This document shows positions 51,166 through 60,393 of a stretch of DNA of 64,000 bases, one piece after another; the stretch's first letter is position 1; each line of letters begins with the position of its first letter. The notes beneath the pieces are model-generated. The model was not told the DNA's origin. It saw only the letters and a program-made list of their open reading frames with translations, and did not search any database. Source of the DNA: Actinoplanes xinjiangensis (GTDB lineage: Bacteria; Actinomycetota; Actinomycetes; Mycobacteriales; Micromonosporaceae); assembly GCF_003148685.1 (NCBI RefSeq), contig NZ_QGGR01000004.1, positions 124,001-188,000 on the forward strand. Reading direction: 5' to 3'. The position numbers and the translations under genes were made by a program.

Positions 51166-52382
51166 CGGGCAACCCGCTGGTGGCTCAGGCGCACGGTTCC
51201 ACCACCTGGTCGACCGGTCTGGGCCTGGTGGAGGACGCCCACCAGATCAGCGACGGCATCCGGAACAACAGCTGGGTCGACGCCACCCTCGGCGGGGTGG
51301 GCGGCAGCCTGAACGCGGTGGCGGTGGCGGTGGACCCGCTCGGCTCGCTCTTCGCCTGGGGCGTCGGCTGGCTGATGGAACACGTCCAGCCCCTCCGGGA
51401 CGTCCTCGACCGGTTGGCCGGCAGACCGGACGAGATCGCCGCCCACGCAGCGACCTGGCGCAACGTCGCGGCCGCGGCCGCGGAGGCCCGGCAGGGGTAC
51501 GCGACTGCGGTACGCACCCAGACCGCCGGCTGGCTCGGCGCCTCCGGTGACGCCTACCGAGCCCACGCCGGCGAGCAACTAGCCGCGGTCGACGGGATCG
51601 CCACGGTCACGAGTGCGATCTCGTACGCGGTCGAGGGCGCCGGCCTGCTGGTCGGCCTGGTCCGGGAGATCGTGCGGGACCTGATCGCCCAGTTCGTCGC
51701 CACCCTGGCCGTGCGGTTGCCGCAGTGGCTGGCCGCGGAGGGCATCACGCTGGGCCTCGCCACGCCGGTGGTCGCCGGTCAGGTCGCCACCCTGGTCTCC
51801 CAGTGGGCCCACCGGATCCAGCACTTCATCCGGGCCCTGCTCAACAGCCTGCGACACCTCAACGGCAGACTCGCCGACCTCGCCGACCTCCTCACCCGCC
51901 TGAAGCAGCTGCTCGGTCACCTCACCCGACCCGCCCCGACGGCGGCGCAGCCCGGCCGCAGCGAGGCCGGCTCCGGTGAGGTGATGGAGGACGGCCTGTT
52001 GCGGGAGGGCGACGGTATCGTCCGCAACGGCCAGAGGATCCTGATGAGCAGGGAGAACGTGCTCGCGGTAGCGGCGAAGTTCGGCATCGACATGGATGGT
52101 GTCCGACTGTCTTTGGACAAGATCCGCCGCGGGGCCGGCCCCGGCCGGGAGTTCTACGGGGTGACGATGCCCGACGGCGAGATCAAGCTCGCCCGGGACG
52201 CATTCATGAGCGAGGAACAGCTGGCCAGGACTCTGGCTCATGAGCGATTCCACCTCGACGAGTTACGCCGCGGGATGGAGTTCCCCTGGAAGGAAGCGGA
52301 CCGCGCAGCCTATGAGGTCCGTGCCTACGCCTATGAGGAACAGTGGTGGCAATCCAGGAAGCACTTACTCGACCCGGAGTAG
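51162..52382 (+). CDS. LXG/WXG-type polymorphic toxin with C-terminal HExxH domain
   Basis: 406 aa from GTG 51162, coupled to the preceding gene. The N-terminal about 150 residues are helical and WXG100-like (AGWLGASGDAYRAHAGEQL). The middle has hydrophobic helices (AISYAVEGAGLLVGLVREIV; LAVRLPQWLAAEGITLGL). After a Pro/Gly linker the C terminus has a separate domain with HERFH (360-364), an HExxH zinc-protease motif. This is the plan of type VII-exported polymorphic toxins. The next small gene is the likely immunity protein. Confidence 0.8.
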   Translation: MTGNPLVAQAHGSTTWSTGLGLVEDAHQISDGIRNNSWVDATLGGVGGSLNAVAVAVDPLGSLFAWGVGWLMEHVQPLRDVLDRLAGRPDEIAAHAATWRNVAAAAAEARQGYATAVRTQTAGWLGASGDAYRAHAGEQLAAVDGIATVTSAISYAVEGAGLLVGLVREIVRDLIAQFVATLAVRLPQWLAAEGITLGLATPVVAGQVATLVSQWAHRIQHFIRALLNSLRHLNGRLADLADLLTRLKQLLGHLTRPAPTAAQPGRSEAGSGEVMEDGLLREGDGIVRNGQRILMSRENVLAVAAKFGIDMDGVRLSLDKIRRGAGPGREFYGVTMPDGEIKLARDAFMSEEQLARTLAHERFHLDELRRGMEFPWKEADRAAYEVRAYAYEEQWWQSRKHLLDPE

Positions 52383-52390
52383 ATCTGACG

Positions 52391-52726
52391 ATGCGCGAGA
52401 TGACGGAGTCCAACCGCCGGTGGGAGGCGTGGTTCGATGCCTTCACGAAGATTCGGGAGGCCTGGCCGGCCCGGCTCGACGTGCTGTGCCCGGAAGGTGA
52501 CCAGGGACGGATGCGCATTACGTACACCGGCAGCCCGGAGACCAGGATCGGTTTCGCGACGATGTGGTGCGACGTGGGCCACCACGGCATCTTCCTGCCG
52601 CGGGTCGGTATTCCCGCAGGCGCCGAGATGCTTTCCTTCGACGCGACGCCGGAGGAGAGAGCCGCGGTTATTCCGGACATCAGTCTGATTCCGACCGATC
52701 CATACACCCCGGACGACGACGAGTGA
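52391..52726 (+). CDS. Putative immunity protein (111 aa)
   Basis: ATG 52391 with GGAG about 12 bases upstream, 8 bp after the toxin stop. It is a small acidic alpha/beta protein (RMRITYTGSPETRIGFATMW; GIFLPRVGIPAGAEMLSFD) ending DPYTPDDDE. Position, size and acidity fit a cognate immunity protein. No family is recognised. Confidence 0.65.
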   Translation: MREMTESNRRWEAWFDAFTKIREAWPARLDVLCPEGDQGRMRITYTGSPETRIGFATMWCDVGHHGIFLPRVGIPAGAEMLSFDATPEERAAVIPDISLIPTDPYTPDDDE

Positions 52727-52833
52727 GATAGCGGGCCGACCGGCGGCCGCCTGTCCGGATCCCTCTATATATCGGTGAACGTCGAACGTTTGGGGGAGAT
52801 CCGGTCCACATCGGGGCCGCTAGTGTCTGGCCC

Positions 52834-55191
52834 GTGACGCGGAGCACGCATCAGTTGACCACCCACGTACGGGCCACCGTCGCGGTCGCCGCGCTCGGTG
52901 CTGTCTGGTGTGTGGGTTTTCTGACCGTCGGTGCCGGGAGTGAAGCGATCGCCTACGTCTTCGTGCCGATAGGTGGTGCCGTCGCCGCCGTGTCGGTCCG
53001 GCATCTGACGGGGGCCGCGGACCCGGTGGCCCGGCGGTTCTGGCGTGCCGTGCTGGTCGCCGTCGTCCTGATCACCGTCGGGTACACCTGGCTGGCCGTG
53101 GACATGCTGGCCCACGCCGACCAGGCCCGGACCCGGAGCATGCCGGCACCCGCCGCGGCCTGTACGGCCCGCGGGTTCCTGGTCGCCTTCGGGGCGCTCG
53201 CCCGGGTGCCGGTCGTCGCGGCCGGTGGTGCCGAGCGGTGGCGGATGGCCCTGGACCGGATGATCGTCTTCCTCGGCTGTGCGGCCGTGCTCTGGTATGT
53301 CGGTCTGGCGCCGATGCTGTCCGCCCGCGAACCGTGGAGCCGGCAGGCGATGCTGCTGGTCGGCCTCGGTCTGCTGGTCGCGGTCGGCGCGGCGACGAAG
53401 GTGTCGTACATCGGCGGCGGCCCGGTCGACGGGCCGGCGATGCGGCTGGTCGCGGCCGGCGGTGGTGTCCCGGCCGGGGCGGTGTCCGTGCTCGCGGTGC
53501 AGTTCGGCTACATCGCCAGTGTCCCGGCGCAGGCGGTGGTGATGCCGCTGGCCCCGGTGCTGGTCACGCTCGGTGTCGCGGCGCAGATCCGGGCCGATGC
53601 GGGGCGGCGCCGCGACCCGGTCCGGCACGGGGCGCTTCTGCCGTACCTCGCCATGATCCTGGTCGATGTGCCGTTGATCGCGGTCGCCCTCGGCGCACCG
53701 CTGCGCTGGCCGGTCCGGGTGGTCCTGATCGCCGCGGTCCTGGTGACCGCGCTGGTGATGGTCCGGCAGTACCTCGCCTACCGGGAGAACGCCCGGCTGC
53801 TGCACATCGCGCGGAGGCAGGAGGACCGCCTGCAGTACGAGGTCAGCCACGACGGTCTGACCGGTCTGGCCAACCGGGCGCTGTTCCGTGACCGGCTCAC
53901 CGCCGCGCTCGCCGCGCCCGGCCCGGCGGTGGTGCTGCTGATCGACCTGGACGACTTCAAGACCGTCAACGACCTGCTCGGGCACGGCACCGGCGACAGC
54001 CTCCTGGTCTCGGTGGCGGGCCTGTTGCGGGCCGAGACGGGAGACGACGATCTGGCGGTACGGGTGGGCGGCGACGAATTCGCGGTGCTCATGACCGGGG
54101 CGGCCGCCGTACCCGAGGAACTGGCCCGGCGGCTGCTGGGTGCTCTCGCCCGCCCGATCAGCGAGCACCGGCTGCTGGTGCAGGCGAGCATCGGCATCGC
54201 CGTGGCCTCGCCCGGTGCGACCGTCGACTCGGTGCTGCGCGACGCCGACGTCGCCGTGTTCACCGCCAAGCAGCGCGGCAAGGCCGGGTTCGTGCGCTAT
54301 GTGGACGGGATGGGGGAGCCGGTCCTGGCGCACATGCAACTCGGTGCCGAGTTGCGGCGGGCCCTGGACGACGACGAGTTCCGGGTGGTCTACCAGCCGA
54401 TCGTGCGCCTGGACTGCAACCGGGTGATCGGGGTGGAGGCGCTGGTCCGCTGGCACCATCCGGGCCGCGGGATGGTCAGTCCGGCCGAGTTCATCCCGGC
54501 CGCCGAACGTACCGGCCTGATCGTGCCGCTGGGCCGGTTCGTGTTGCGGGAGACGTGCCGGCAGGCGGTCGCCTGGCTCGCCGAGTTCGGGCCGGACGGG
54601 CTCCAGGAGGCCGGCCTCAACGTCTCCGCCCGGCAGCTGCACGATCCCGACTTCGTGTCCGACGTGGCCGCCGCGCTGGCCGACAGCGGCCTGCCCTGTG
54701 AACGGCTGGTCCTGGAGGTCACCGAATCGGCGGTGCTCCGCGGCCCGCAGGTGTCCCGGACCCTGCACGAACTCGACCGGATGGGTATCCGCCTCGCCCT
54801 GGACGACTTCGGCACCGGGGAGTCGTCGCTGAGTCTGCTGCGTGCCTTCCCCGCCGCCATCGTCAAGCTGGACAAGTCGTTCGTAGACGGGATCGAGATC
54901 GACGACGGCCGGCCGGCCGCCGCCGACGCCCGGCAGGCGGTGGCCCGTGCCGTGATCCAGCTCGCGCACGCGCTCGGCCTGGACACCGTCGCCGAGGGGA
55001 TCGAGAGTCCCGAGCAGGTGGCCGCCCTCCTCGATCTCGGTTACACCGTCGGCCAGGGCTTCTACCTCGGTCATCCGATGGCCGCCGAGGGAGTGTCCCG
55101 CCTGCTGGCCCATCAGCGGGGCCGGCCGTCGCCGTCCGCCGAGCGGACCAGAGAGATCAGCCGGGCCGTCCGGCCGCCCGCCAGAGGGTGA
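52834..55191 (+). CDS. GGDEF-EAL cyclic-di-GMP enzyme with membrane N terminus
   Basis: 785 aa from GTG 52834. Residues 1-310 hold eight to nine hydrophobic helices, a membrane sensor. The GGDEF domain has intact GGDEF (412-416) with DLDDFKTVND upstream. The EAL domain begins with EAL (535-537) and has typical LDDFGTGESSLSLL and ETVAEGIESPEQ-like blocks (DTVAEGIE). It may make and break cyclic di-GMP, which controls development in actinomycetes. Its last 35 bp overlap the convergent DUF2293 gene. Confidence 0.93.
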   Translation: MTRSTHQLTTHVRATVAVAALGAVWCVGFLTVGAGSEAIAYVFVPIGGAVAAVSVRHLTGAADPVARRFWRAVLVAVVLITVGYTWLAVDMLAHADQARTRSMPAPAAACTARGFLVAFGALARVPVVAAGGAERWRMALDRMIVFLGCAAVLWYVGLAPMLSAREPWSRQAMLLVGLGLLVAVGAATKVSYIGGGPVDGPAMRLVAAGGGVPAGAVSVLAVQFGYIASVPAQAVVMPLAPVLVTLGVAAQIRADAGRRRDPVRHGALLPYLAMILVDVPLIAVALGAPLRWPVRVVLIAAVLVTALVMVRQYLAYRENARLLHIARRQEDRLQYEVSHDGLTGLANRALFRDRLTAALAAPGPAVVLLIDLDDFKTVNDLLGHGTGDSLLVSVAGLLRAETGDDDLAVRVGGDEFAVLMTGAAAVPEELARRLLGALARPISEHRLLVQASIGIAVASPGATVDSVLRDADVAVFTAKQRGKAGFVRYVDGMGEPVLAHMQLGAELRRALDDDEFRVVYQPIVRLDCNRVIGVEALVRWHHPGRGMVSPAEFIPAAERTGLIVPLGRFVLRETCRQAVAWLAEFGPDGLQEAGLNVSARQLHDPDFVSDVAAALADSGLPCERLVLEVTESAVLRGPQVSRTLHELDRMGIRLALDDFGTGESSLSLLRAFPAAIVKLDKSFVDGIEIDDGRPAAADARQAVARAVIQLAHALGLDTVAEGIESPEQVAALLDLGYTVGQGFYLGHPMAAEGVSRLLAHQRGRPSPSAERTREISRAVRPPARG

Positions 55192-56224
55192 GCACACGAT
55201 CGATGTCGGCGCGGATCCGCGCGCGGGCCTCGTCCCGGGGGACCCCGGACATCAGCAGGTCGTCATAGGTGGTGTCCTCGTGCCGGATCGAGGCGACGAC
55301 GGCGCGGGTCACCGCTTCCGGGTCGAGGGCCCGGCCGGCGGCGCTGCGGCCGACCCGGCCGCTGCCGCGGATGCTGGTGTGGCGGCTGATCTCGTCGGCC
55401 CGGTCCGGTGGGCAGCCGGGGAACAGGTCGGCGATCTGCTCGGCCAGCCTCTGCTGGAACGTCTCGTCGGCGGCCTCGCGGCGCACCCGGTCCCGTTCGC
55501 GGCGGCGGGCCCGGGCCTCCTCGTCGGACAGGCACTGCTGCTCGGCCTGTTCGACGGCGGCCCGCTCGACCAGCAGGCCCCGGCGTTCGTGCCGGCGGCG
55601 GGAGCGGCTGAACCGGACCACGACGGCGGACAGGCGGGTGGCCTGCCGGGCGCGGCGGGTCAGGGCCGCGTCGCCGGCCGGCAGGAACACCAGATGGTCC
55701 AGATCGGCGCAGGTCAGGCAGACCGGTCCGGCATCCTCCATGATCAGCATGCCGTCGTCGGTCAGGCCGCATCCGGCGCAGGTGAAGGCTTTGGCCGGCT
55801 GCACGACGACCAGGTCCGGGGGTCTGCTCTGCCGGGTGGTCAGCCGGTCCCGCTGGCTGTCGGTGAGGTCGGCGGCCATCCAGTGTGTCCGGTAGGCGGC
55901 CTCCCGCTCCGGCTCGCCGGCGGCGGTGAACCGCAGTGGCCGCCGGTCGCGGGTGGCGGCCACGTAGTCGATCTCGCTGGGCCGCAGGTCACGACTGTCC
56001 ACCCAGCGCCGGAAGATCTCCAGCGCGTCGGCGAGCCGGTCGGCGGAGACCGCGGCGATCGACTCCAGGTGCGGGGCGCGGCCCTGCCGCCAGTCGGTGA
56101 CCCGGCCGGGCGGCAGCCAGCCCATCCCGGCCAGCACGTCGACCGGGCCGACCTGCCGCTGCCGGGTCAGGGCCTCCTCGGCGGCGGCGACCACCCGCCG
56201 CTCCAGTCTGGTGGCGACCTGCAT
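55157..56224 (-). CDS. DUF2293 domain protein
   Basis: 355 aa from ATG 56224. Residues about 165-185 have a zinc-binding-like pair of CxxC (FTCAGCGL and VCLTCAD). A long basic helix follows (RARRRERDRVRREAADETFQ), then the DUF2293 domain (LFPGCPPDRADEISRHTSIR ... LLMSGVPRDEARARIRADID). The family occurs in actinobacteria with no known function; zinc and basic residues suggest nucleic acid contact. Converges on the GGDEF-EAL gene with a 35-bp overlap. Confidence 0.8.
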   Translation of the reverse strand: MQVATRLERRVVAAAEEALTRQRQVGPVDVLAGMGWLPPGRVTDWRQGRAPHLESIAAVSADRLADALEIFRRWVDSRDLRPSEIDYVAATRDRRPLRFTAAGEPEREAAYRTHWMAADLTDSQRDRLTTRQSRPPDLVVVQPAKAFTCAGCGLTDDGMLIMEDAGPVCLTCADLDHLVFLPAGDAALTRRARQATRLSAVVVRFSRSRRRHERRGLLVERAAVEQAEQQCLSDEEARARRRERDRVRREAADETFQQRLAEQIADLFPGCPPDRADEISRHTSIRGSGRVGRSAAGRALDPEAVTRAVVASIRHEDTTYDDLLMSGVPRDEARARIRADIDRVLTLWRAAGRPG

Positions 56225-56233
56225 GGCCGGATG

Positions 56234-57223
56234 CTACCGGCCCAGGTTCCGGACGGCCGTCATGAGCAGGCGCCAGAAGGCGTCCACGTCCAGATCGACC
56301 GCGACGTCCGCGTTCGGCGGCCGCCCGGTGCGGTGGTGCAGGTCCACGACGGTCGCGCCGCGGGTGTACGCCCCCGCCAGCTCGACGTCGACCGGAGCGG
56401 CGACGGTCCGGACGATCGACGGGTCGAGGATCCGGGCCACGGCGATCGGATCGTGCACCGGTGGATGGGGGAACCCGAACACCCGCTGATAGGTCGCCGC
56501 GAAGAACGTCATAAGCTCCGCGCAGACGCCGCCGAGCCGGGTGCCCAGCCCACGGAACTCGGCGATGATCTCCGTGGTGGCCAGCGCCTGATGGGTGACG
56601 TTCAGCCCGATCATCGTGGCCGGCACCCCGGACCGGAGCACGATGTCGGCCGCCTCCGGGTCGGTGACGATGTTGAACTCGCCGTACGGTGTGGTGTTGC
56701 CCCGCTCGGTCGAGCCGCCCATGAAGACGATCCGGCGGATTCCCGGCAGCACCTCGGGGTGGCGGCGCAGCAGCAGGGCCACGTTGGTCAGCGGCCCGGT
56801 GGCGACCACGGTGACCGGCCCGGCGGCGCCGGTGATCAGCCGCCGCATCAGCTCGACCGCGTGCACGGCGGCCGGCTCGGCGACCGGCACGTCCAGGTCG
56901 GGACCGTCGAGACCGGAGACGCCGTGGATGTCCTCGGCCACGGTCAGGTCACCGACGAGGGGCCGGTCGCACCCGGCGGCGACCGGGACGTCGACGGCGC
57001 CGGCGAGGGCGAGGACACGCAACGCGTTCCGGGTCGTCTTCTCGAGTGTCTGGTTGCCGGCGACGGTGGTGACGCCGAGCAGCCGGGCCCGCGGGTCGCC
57101 CACGGCCAGCAGCAGCGCCAGCGCGTCGTCGTGCCCCGGATCGCAGTCGATGATCATCGGATCGGTCCGGGTGGTCCCGGGTGGCAGGTCCGCGGCGTGC
57201 TGGGCGATCGGTACGGCTCGCAC
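56234..57223 (-). CDS. Nucleoside hydrolase (inosine-uridine preferring type)
   Basis: GTG 57223 (GGAG upstream) gives 329 aa; ATG 57157 would begin right at the catalytic motif. The hallmark DPGHDDA near residue 28 binds calcium and ribose. Later blocks match the family: VTTVAGNQTLEKTTRNALRV, VVATGPLTNVALLLRRHPE, FMGGS and the C-terminal HDPIAVARILDP. It cleaves the N-glycosidic bond of nucleosides in purine/pyrimidine salvage. Follows the DUF2293 gene direction and stands 10 bp upstream of its start. Confidence 0.92.
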   Translation of the reverse strand: MRAVPIAQHAADLPPGTTRTDPMIIDCDPGHDDALALLLAVGDPRARLLGVTTVAGNQTLEKTTRNALRVLALAGAVDVPVAAGCDRPLVGDLTVAEDIHGVSGLDGPDLDVPVAEPAAVHAVELMRRLITGAAGPVTVVATGPLTNVALLLRRHPEVLPGIRRIVFMGGSTERGNTTPYGEFNIVTDPEAADIVLRSGVPATMIGLNVTHQALATTEIIAEFRGLGTRLGGVCAELMTFFAATYQRVFGFPHPPVHDPIAVARILDPSIVRTVAAPVDVELAGAYTRGATVVDLHHRTGRPPNADVAVDLDVDAFWRLLMTAVRNLGR

Positions 57224-57388
57224 TGTTCGGACGACTCCTCTGCGGAACGGCGGTGGCTGGGGTGGCGCGGTGACGTCATGGAGCGCACCACCAGCCTCGC
57301 ACGCACCCCGGGCATGGGCGCCGGACGACACCGATCCCGGTGACCGCAGAGACGGGCTGCATCGAGGCGATCGCCGACAGGCGGGGCC

Positions 57389-58654
57389 TCACCTCCGACG
57401 AACTGGACTGAGCAGGACCCGCAGCAGGCGGCCCGGGGTCAGCAGGTGGGCGGGCCCGGCCAGCATGTTGGAGACCCGCAGGAACGCGGCGCCCAGATCC
57501 GGATCGTGGGCGGCCGCCGCCCGGTACCGCCGCAGGTAGGCGTCGAGCGGCCGGTCCACGGCCCGCCGTGGGCCGGCCACCTGCGGGAACCGGAGATCGG
57601 TGGCGGTCGCCATCGACCAGGGGACGTCCATCGTGCGGGCGGCACCGGCGAACCAGCGGCCGGTGCCGGCGGTCCGGGACAGCGCCAGTGCCTGTAGAGC
57701 GGCGACCGTGATCCCCTGACCGTAGATCGGATTGAAACTGCACACCGCGTCACCGACGGCGACCAGGCCCTCGGGGAGGCGGGGCATCCGCTCGTAGTGG
57801 CGGCGCACACTGGCCGGGACACGCATCCGGACCGGATCGTCGAGCGGCTCCGCCGTACGCAGGAAGTCCCTGATCTCCGGTCCCGGCAGGGACTCGGCGA
57901 ACGCCATCACCCCGGCGTCGTCGGCCGGCGGTGCCTCGCCCAGGATCCCGCCGAGGAACAGGACCACCCGATCGCCCTCCTGCCGGATCGTCACGCCGGT
58001 ACGCGGCATACCCGGGTACGGCGCGTTGATCACGGCGAACCCGATACGGCCCGGCTCGTACCGGTAGTGCCGGGTCGTGTAGACCACGCCGGTGCGCACG
58101 GTGCTGACCGGCACCTCGCCGTACCCCAGTTCCCGCAACCAGAACGGCAGCCGGCTCGCCCGGCCCCCGGCATCGACGACCAGACCGGCCCCGATCGTGC
58201 CGTCCGAGGTCCGGACCCCGCGGATCCGCCCGTCGTGCAGCAGCCCGGTCACCTCGGCCGCGTCGATGATCGTCACGTTCGGCAGCGCCCGCACCCGCTC
58301 CCGGATCAGGTGCTCCAGCAGAGGCCGGGTCACCCCGTAGACCGGCATCGACGACGGGGCCCGGCGCATCGGATGCCCGTCCAGATACCAGTGGCAGTCG
58401 GCGTGCAGGTCACCGGCCGGCACCCCGGCCCCGAGCATCTCCGCCACGAACCCGGGGAACAGCTCGTCGAGCGCCATGCTGCCCCGGGCGAGCAGGGCGT
58501 GCGCCTGCCGGCTCTGCGGTACCCCGCGCCGGGCCGCCGCCCCCGCCGGCAGCCGGTCCCTCTCCAGTACGGTGACCTGCTCGAACGCTCCACTGAGGGC
58601 CCGTGCCGCAAGTAACCCGCCGACACTGGCCCCGATGATCACCGCATGTGTCAC
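57389..58654 (-). CDS. FAD-dependent monooxygenase-like oxidoreductase
   Basis: 421 aa. The N-terminal FAD-binding motif is GASVGGLLAAR with the acidic ERDRLP at the end of strand two. The C-terminal VAVGDAVCSFNPIYGQGITV is the GD motif of the flavoprotein monooxygenase family. PQSRQAHALLARG resembles the FAD/substrate loop of geranylgeranyl reductase-like or hydroxylase enzymes. Substrate unknown. Divergent from the SPFH pair. Confidence 0.85.
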   Translation of the reverse strand: MTHAVIIGASVGGLLAARALSGAFEQVTVLERDRLPAGAAARRGVPQSRQAHALLARGSMALDELFPGFVAEMLGAGVPAGDLHADCHWYLDGHPMRRAPSSMPVYGVTRPLLEHLIRERVRALPNVTIIDAAEVTGLLHDGRIRGVRTSDGTIGAGLVVDAGGRASRLPFWLRELGYGEVPVSTVRTGVVYTTRHYRYEPGRIGFAVINAPYPGMPRTGVTIRQEGDRVVLFLGGILGEAPPADDAGVMAFAESLPGPEIRDFLRTAEPLDDPVRMRVPASVRRHYERMPRLPEGLVAVGDAVCSFNPIYGQGITVAALQALALSRTAGTGRWFAGAARTMDVPWSMATATDLRFPQVAGPRRAVDRPLDAYLRRYRAAAAHDPDLGAAFLRVSNMLAGPAHLLTPGRLLRVLLSPVRRR

Positions 58655-58812
58655 ACCCCGGATGATTCCGGCCCGCGCCCCGGCCTGCCGCCGATTCGGC
58701 GCCCGTCAGGCTCCCGGCTGACCCGCACCTGTCGGATCCCCTGCTCAGGGCTGCTCGGCTTGATGGCTCTCGATAGCATTCCTGGTTCCACAGCTTCGGA
58801 AGAGGGGGGACC

Positions 58813-60393
58813 GTGGCGCGTCTCCAGCAGGGATTACGCAAGGCGGCCAATGCGATCGCGGAGGGGGCCGATCCACGGGCGGTGGCCGTGGAGGAGGCCC
58901 GCCGGCTCGGGAAGGCCGCGGCGTCGGGGCAGCTGGACCTGGGGGTCGATCCGGTCGACTTCCCGGCGGCACGGGATCTCGGCGGCAGCGTCGACACCGT
59001 CATGGAACAGCGGATGGTTCCGCTGGACGAGGCGGGGGAGGTGCTCAACCGCAGCGAGCTGCGTCGGCAGGACGGCGAGCAGGTGCACGTCATCTGCCCG
59101 ATGGTGATCCCGCGTGGGCGTTCGCTGGTGACGATGCTGCCGGTGCTGCTGCTCCCGGTGATCGGGGTGGCGGCGGCCGCGGCGATCGGGGTGGCCGGCG
59201 GTGACGTCCTGACGAACCCGTATTTCGGCGTGCACTACTGGGTGCTGTCGCTGCTGGCGGTGGGCTTCGTCTGGTGGCGGCAGGGCATGGTGATGGTGCC
59301 GGACGGCTGCGCCGCGCTGATCACCCGGTTCGGCAAGCTGGAGCAGGTGGTCGGCCCGGGGCGGATCATTCTGCTGAACCCGTGGAAGCGGGTGTCGTAC
59401 ATCCTGAACACCACCCGGGAGTACCCGTTCAACGCACCGGTCCGGGAGGCGCCGACGAAGGGCGGGGTGAAGGCGTCGATCGACCTGTTCATCCAGTTCC
59501 GGATCAGTGACCCGGTGGAGTTCGTCTACACCCTCGGCGCGGTCCGCGGGTTCGAGGAGAAACTCGGCAACGCGGTGAGCGAGACGATCCGCAGCCTGAT
59601 CTACGAACAGTCGGCGGCGGACATCTACAACATGGTCGGTGAGGAGACCGGCCGGCTGCTGGACCAGCTGAACCAGCAGTTCCGCCCGGCGGTGGAGCTG
59701 ACGAACGCGAACATCACGCACGCCGAGCCGTCCGACCGCAAGTACCGGATGGACCTGGCCGCGCCGGAGATGGTGCGGGTCGCGAAGGACGCCTACACCC
59801 ACGAGTACGCGTTGCAGCTGCGCAAGGAGCAGGACGAGGGCGACCTGATCAAGGAGCTCGCCAGCCTCCAGGAGACGCTGTCGGCGATCCAGGCGGACAT
59901 CGCGCAGTATCAGGCCCAGATGGACACCGCCCTGGAACGGGAGACCAACCGGGCCGAGGCGACCGCCCGGCAGCGCTACGTCCTGGCCGAGTCGGAGGCC
60001 AAGGCCAACGCGGCGCTGTTGGAAGCCCAGGCCCTGGACATCCGCGCGGTGACCGTGGCGGAGGCCCCGGAGATCCTGGAGTACCGCTACCAGCGGGAGG
60101 TCCTCGACCGGCTGGAGGAGGTGGCCGGGCACCTGCCGCAGCTGGTCCGGATCGGCGGCTCCGCCGACCCGAACGGTGCGGTCGGCATCGACCTGCTCCA
60201 GTTGGCCCGGGAGATGGTCGGCGAGCGCGGCAACGAACTGTTCACCGCGGCCGACATGGCGGACATGCGTACCCGGCTGACCGAGGTGGCGCAGCGCATC
60301 GCCGACCGGGAGCAGGAGATCAACGCGTTGCGCGACGCCGACGAGCCGGTCGTTGTGGCGGTTGCGGTGGAAGAGCAGGAGGACCAGGCATGA
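58813..60393 (+). CDS. SPFH/Band 7 membrane scaffold protein A (526 aa)
   Basis: GTG 58813 after AGAGGGGGG. An N-terminal cytosolic region precedes two transmembrane helices (about residues 102-130 MLPVLLLPVIGVAAAAAIG, and 140-156 YWVLSLLAVGFVWW). The SPFH domain follows (about 160-330, GCAALITRFGKLEQVVGPGR), then a long coiled coil (330-420) and a helical end. SPFH proteins form membrane microdomain scaffolds and often control proteases or stress responses. Stop overlaps the next start (ATGA), so A and B are made together. Confidence 0.88.
   Translation: MARLQQGLRKAANAIAEGADPRAVAVEEARRLGKAAASGQLDLGVDPVDFPAARDLGGSVDTVMEQRMVPLDEAGEVLNRSELRRQDGEQVHVICPMVIPRGRSLVTMLPVLLLPVIGVAAAAAIGVAGGDVLTNPYFGVHYWVLSLLAVGFVWWRQGMVMVPDGCAALITRFGKLEQVVGPGRIILLNPWKRVSYILNTTREYPFNAPVREAPTKGGVKASIDLFIQFRISDPVEFVYTLGAVRGFEEKLGNAVSETIRSLIYEQSAADIYNMVGEETGRLLDQLNQQFRPAVELTNANITHAEPSDRKYRMDLAAPEMVRVAKDAYTHEYALQLRKEQDEGDLIKELASLQETLSAIQADIAQYQAQMDTALERETNRAEATARQRYVLAESEAKANAALLEAQALDIRAVTVAEAPEILEYRYQREVLDRLEEVAGHLPQLVRIGGSADPNGAVGIDLLQLAREMVGERGNELFTAADMADMRTRLTEVAQRIADREQEINALRDADEPVVVAVAVEEQEDQA

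Noticed and set aside
52765..55197. 810-aa minus-strand frame opposite the GGDEF-EAL gene
   Set aside because: Arg/Gln/Asp/His-rich shadow; the plus strand holds intact GGDEF and EAL motifs.
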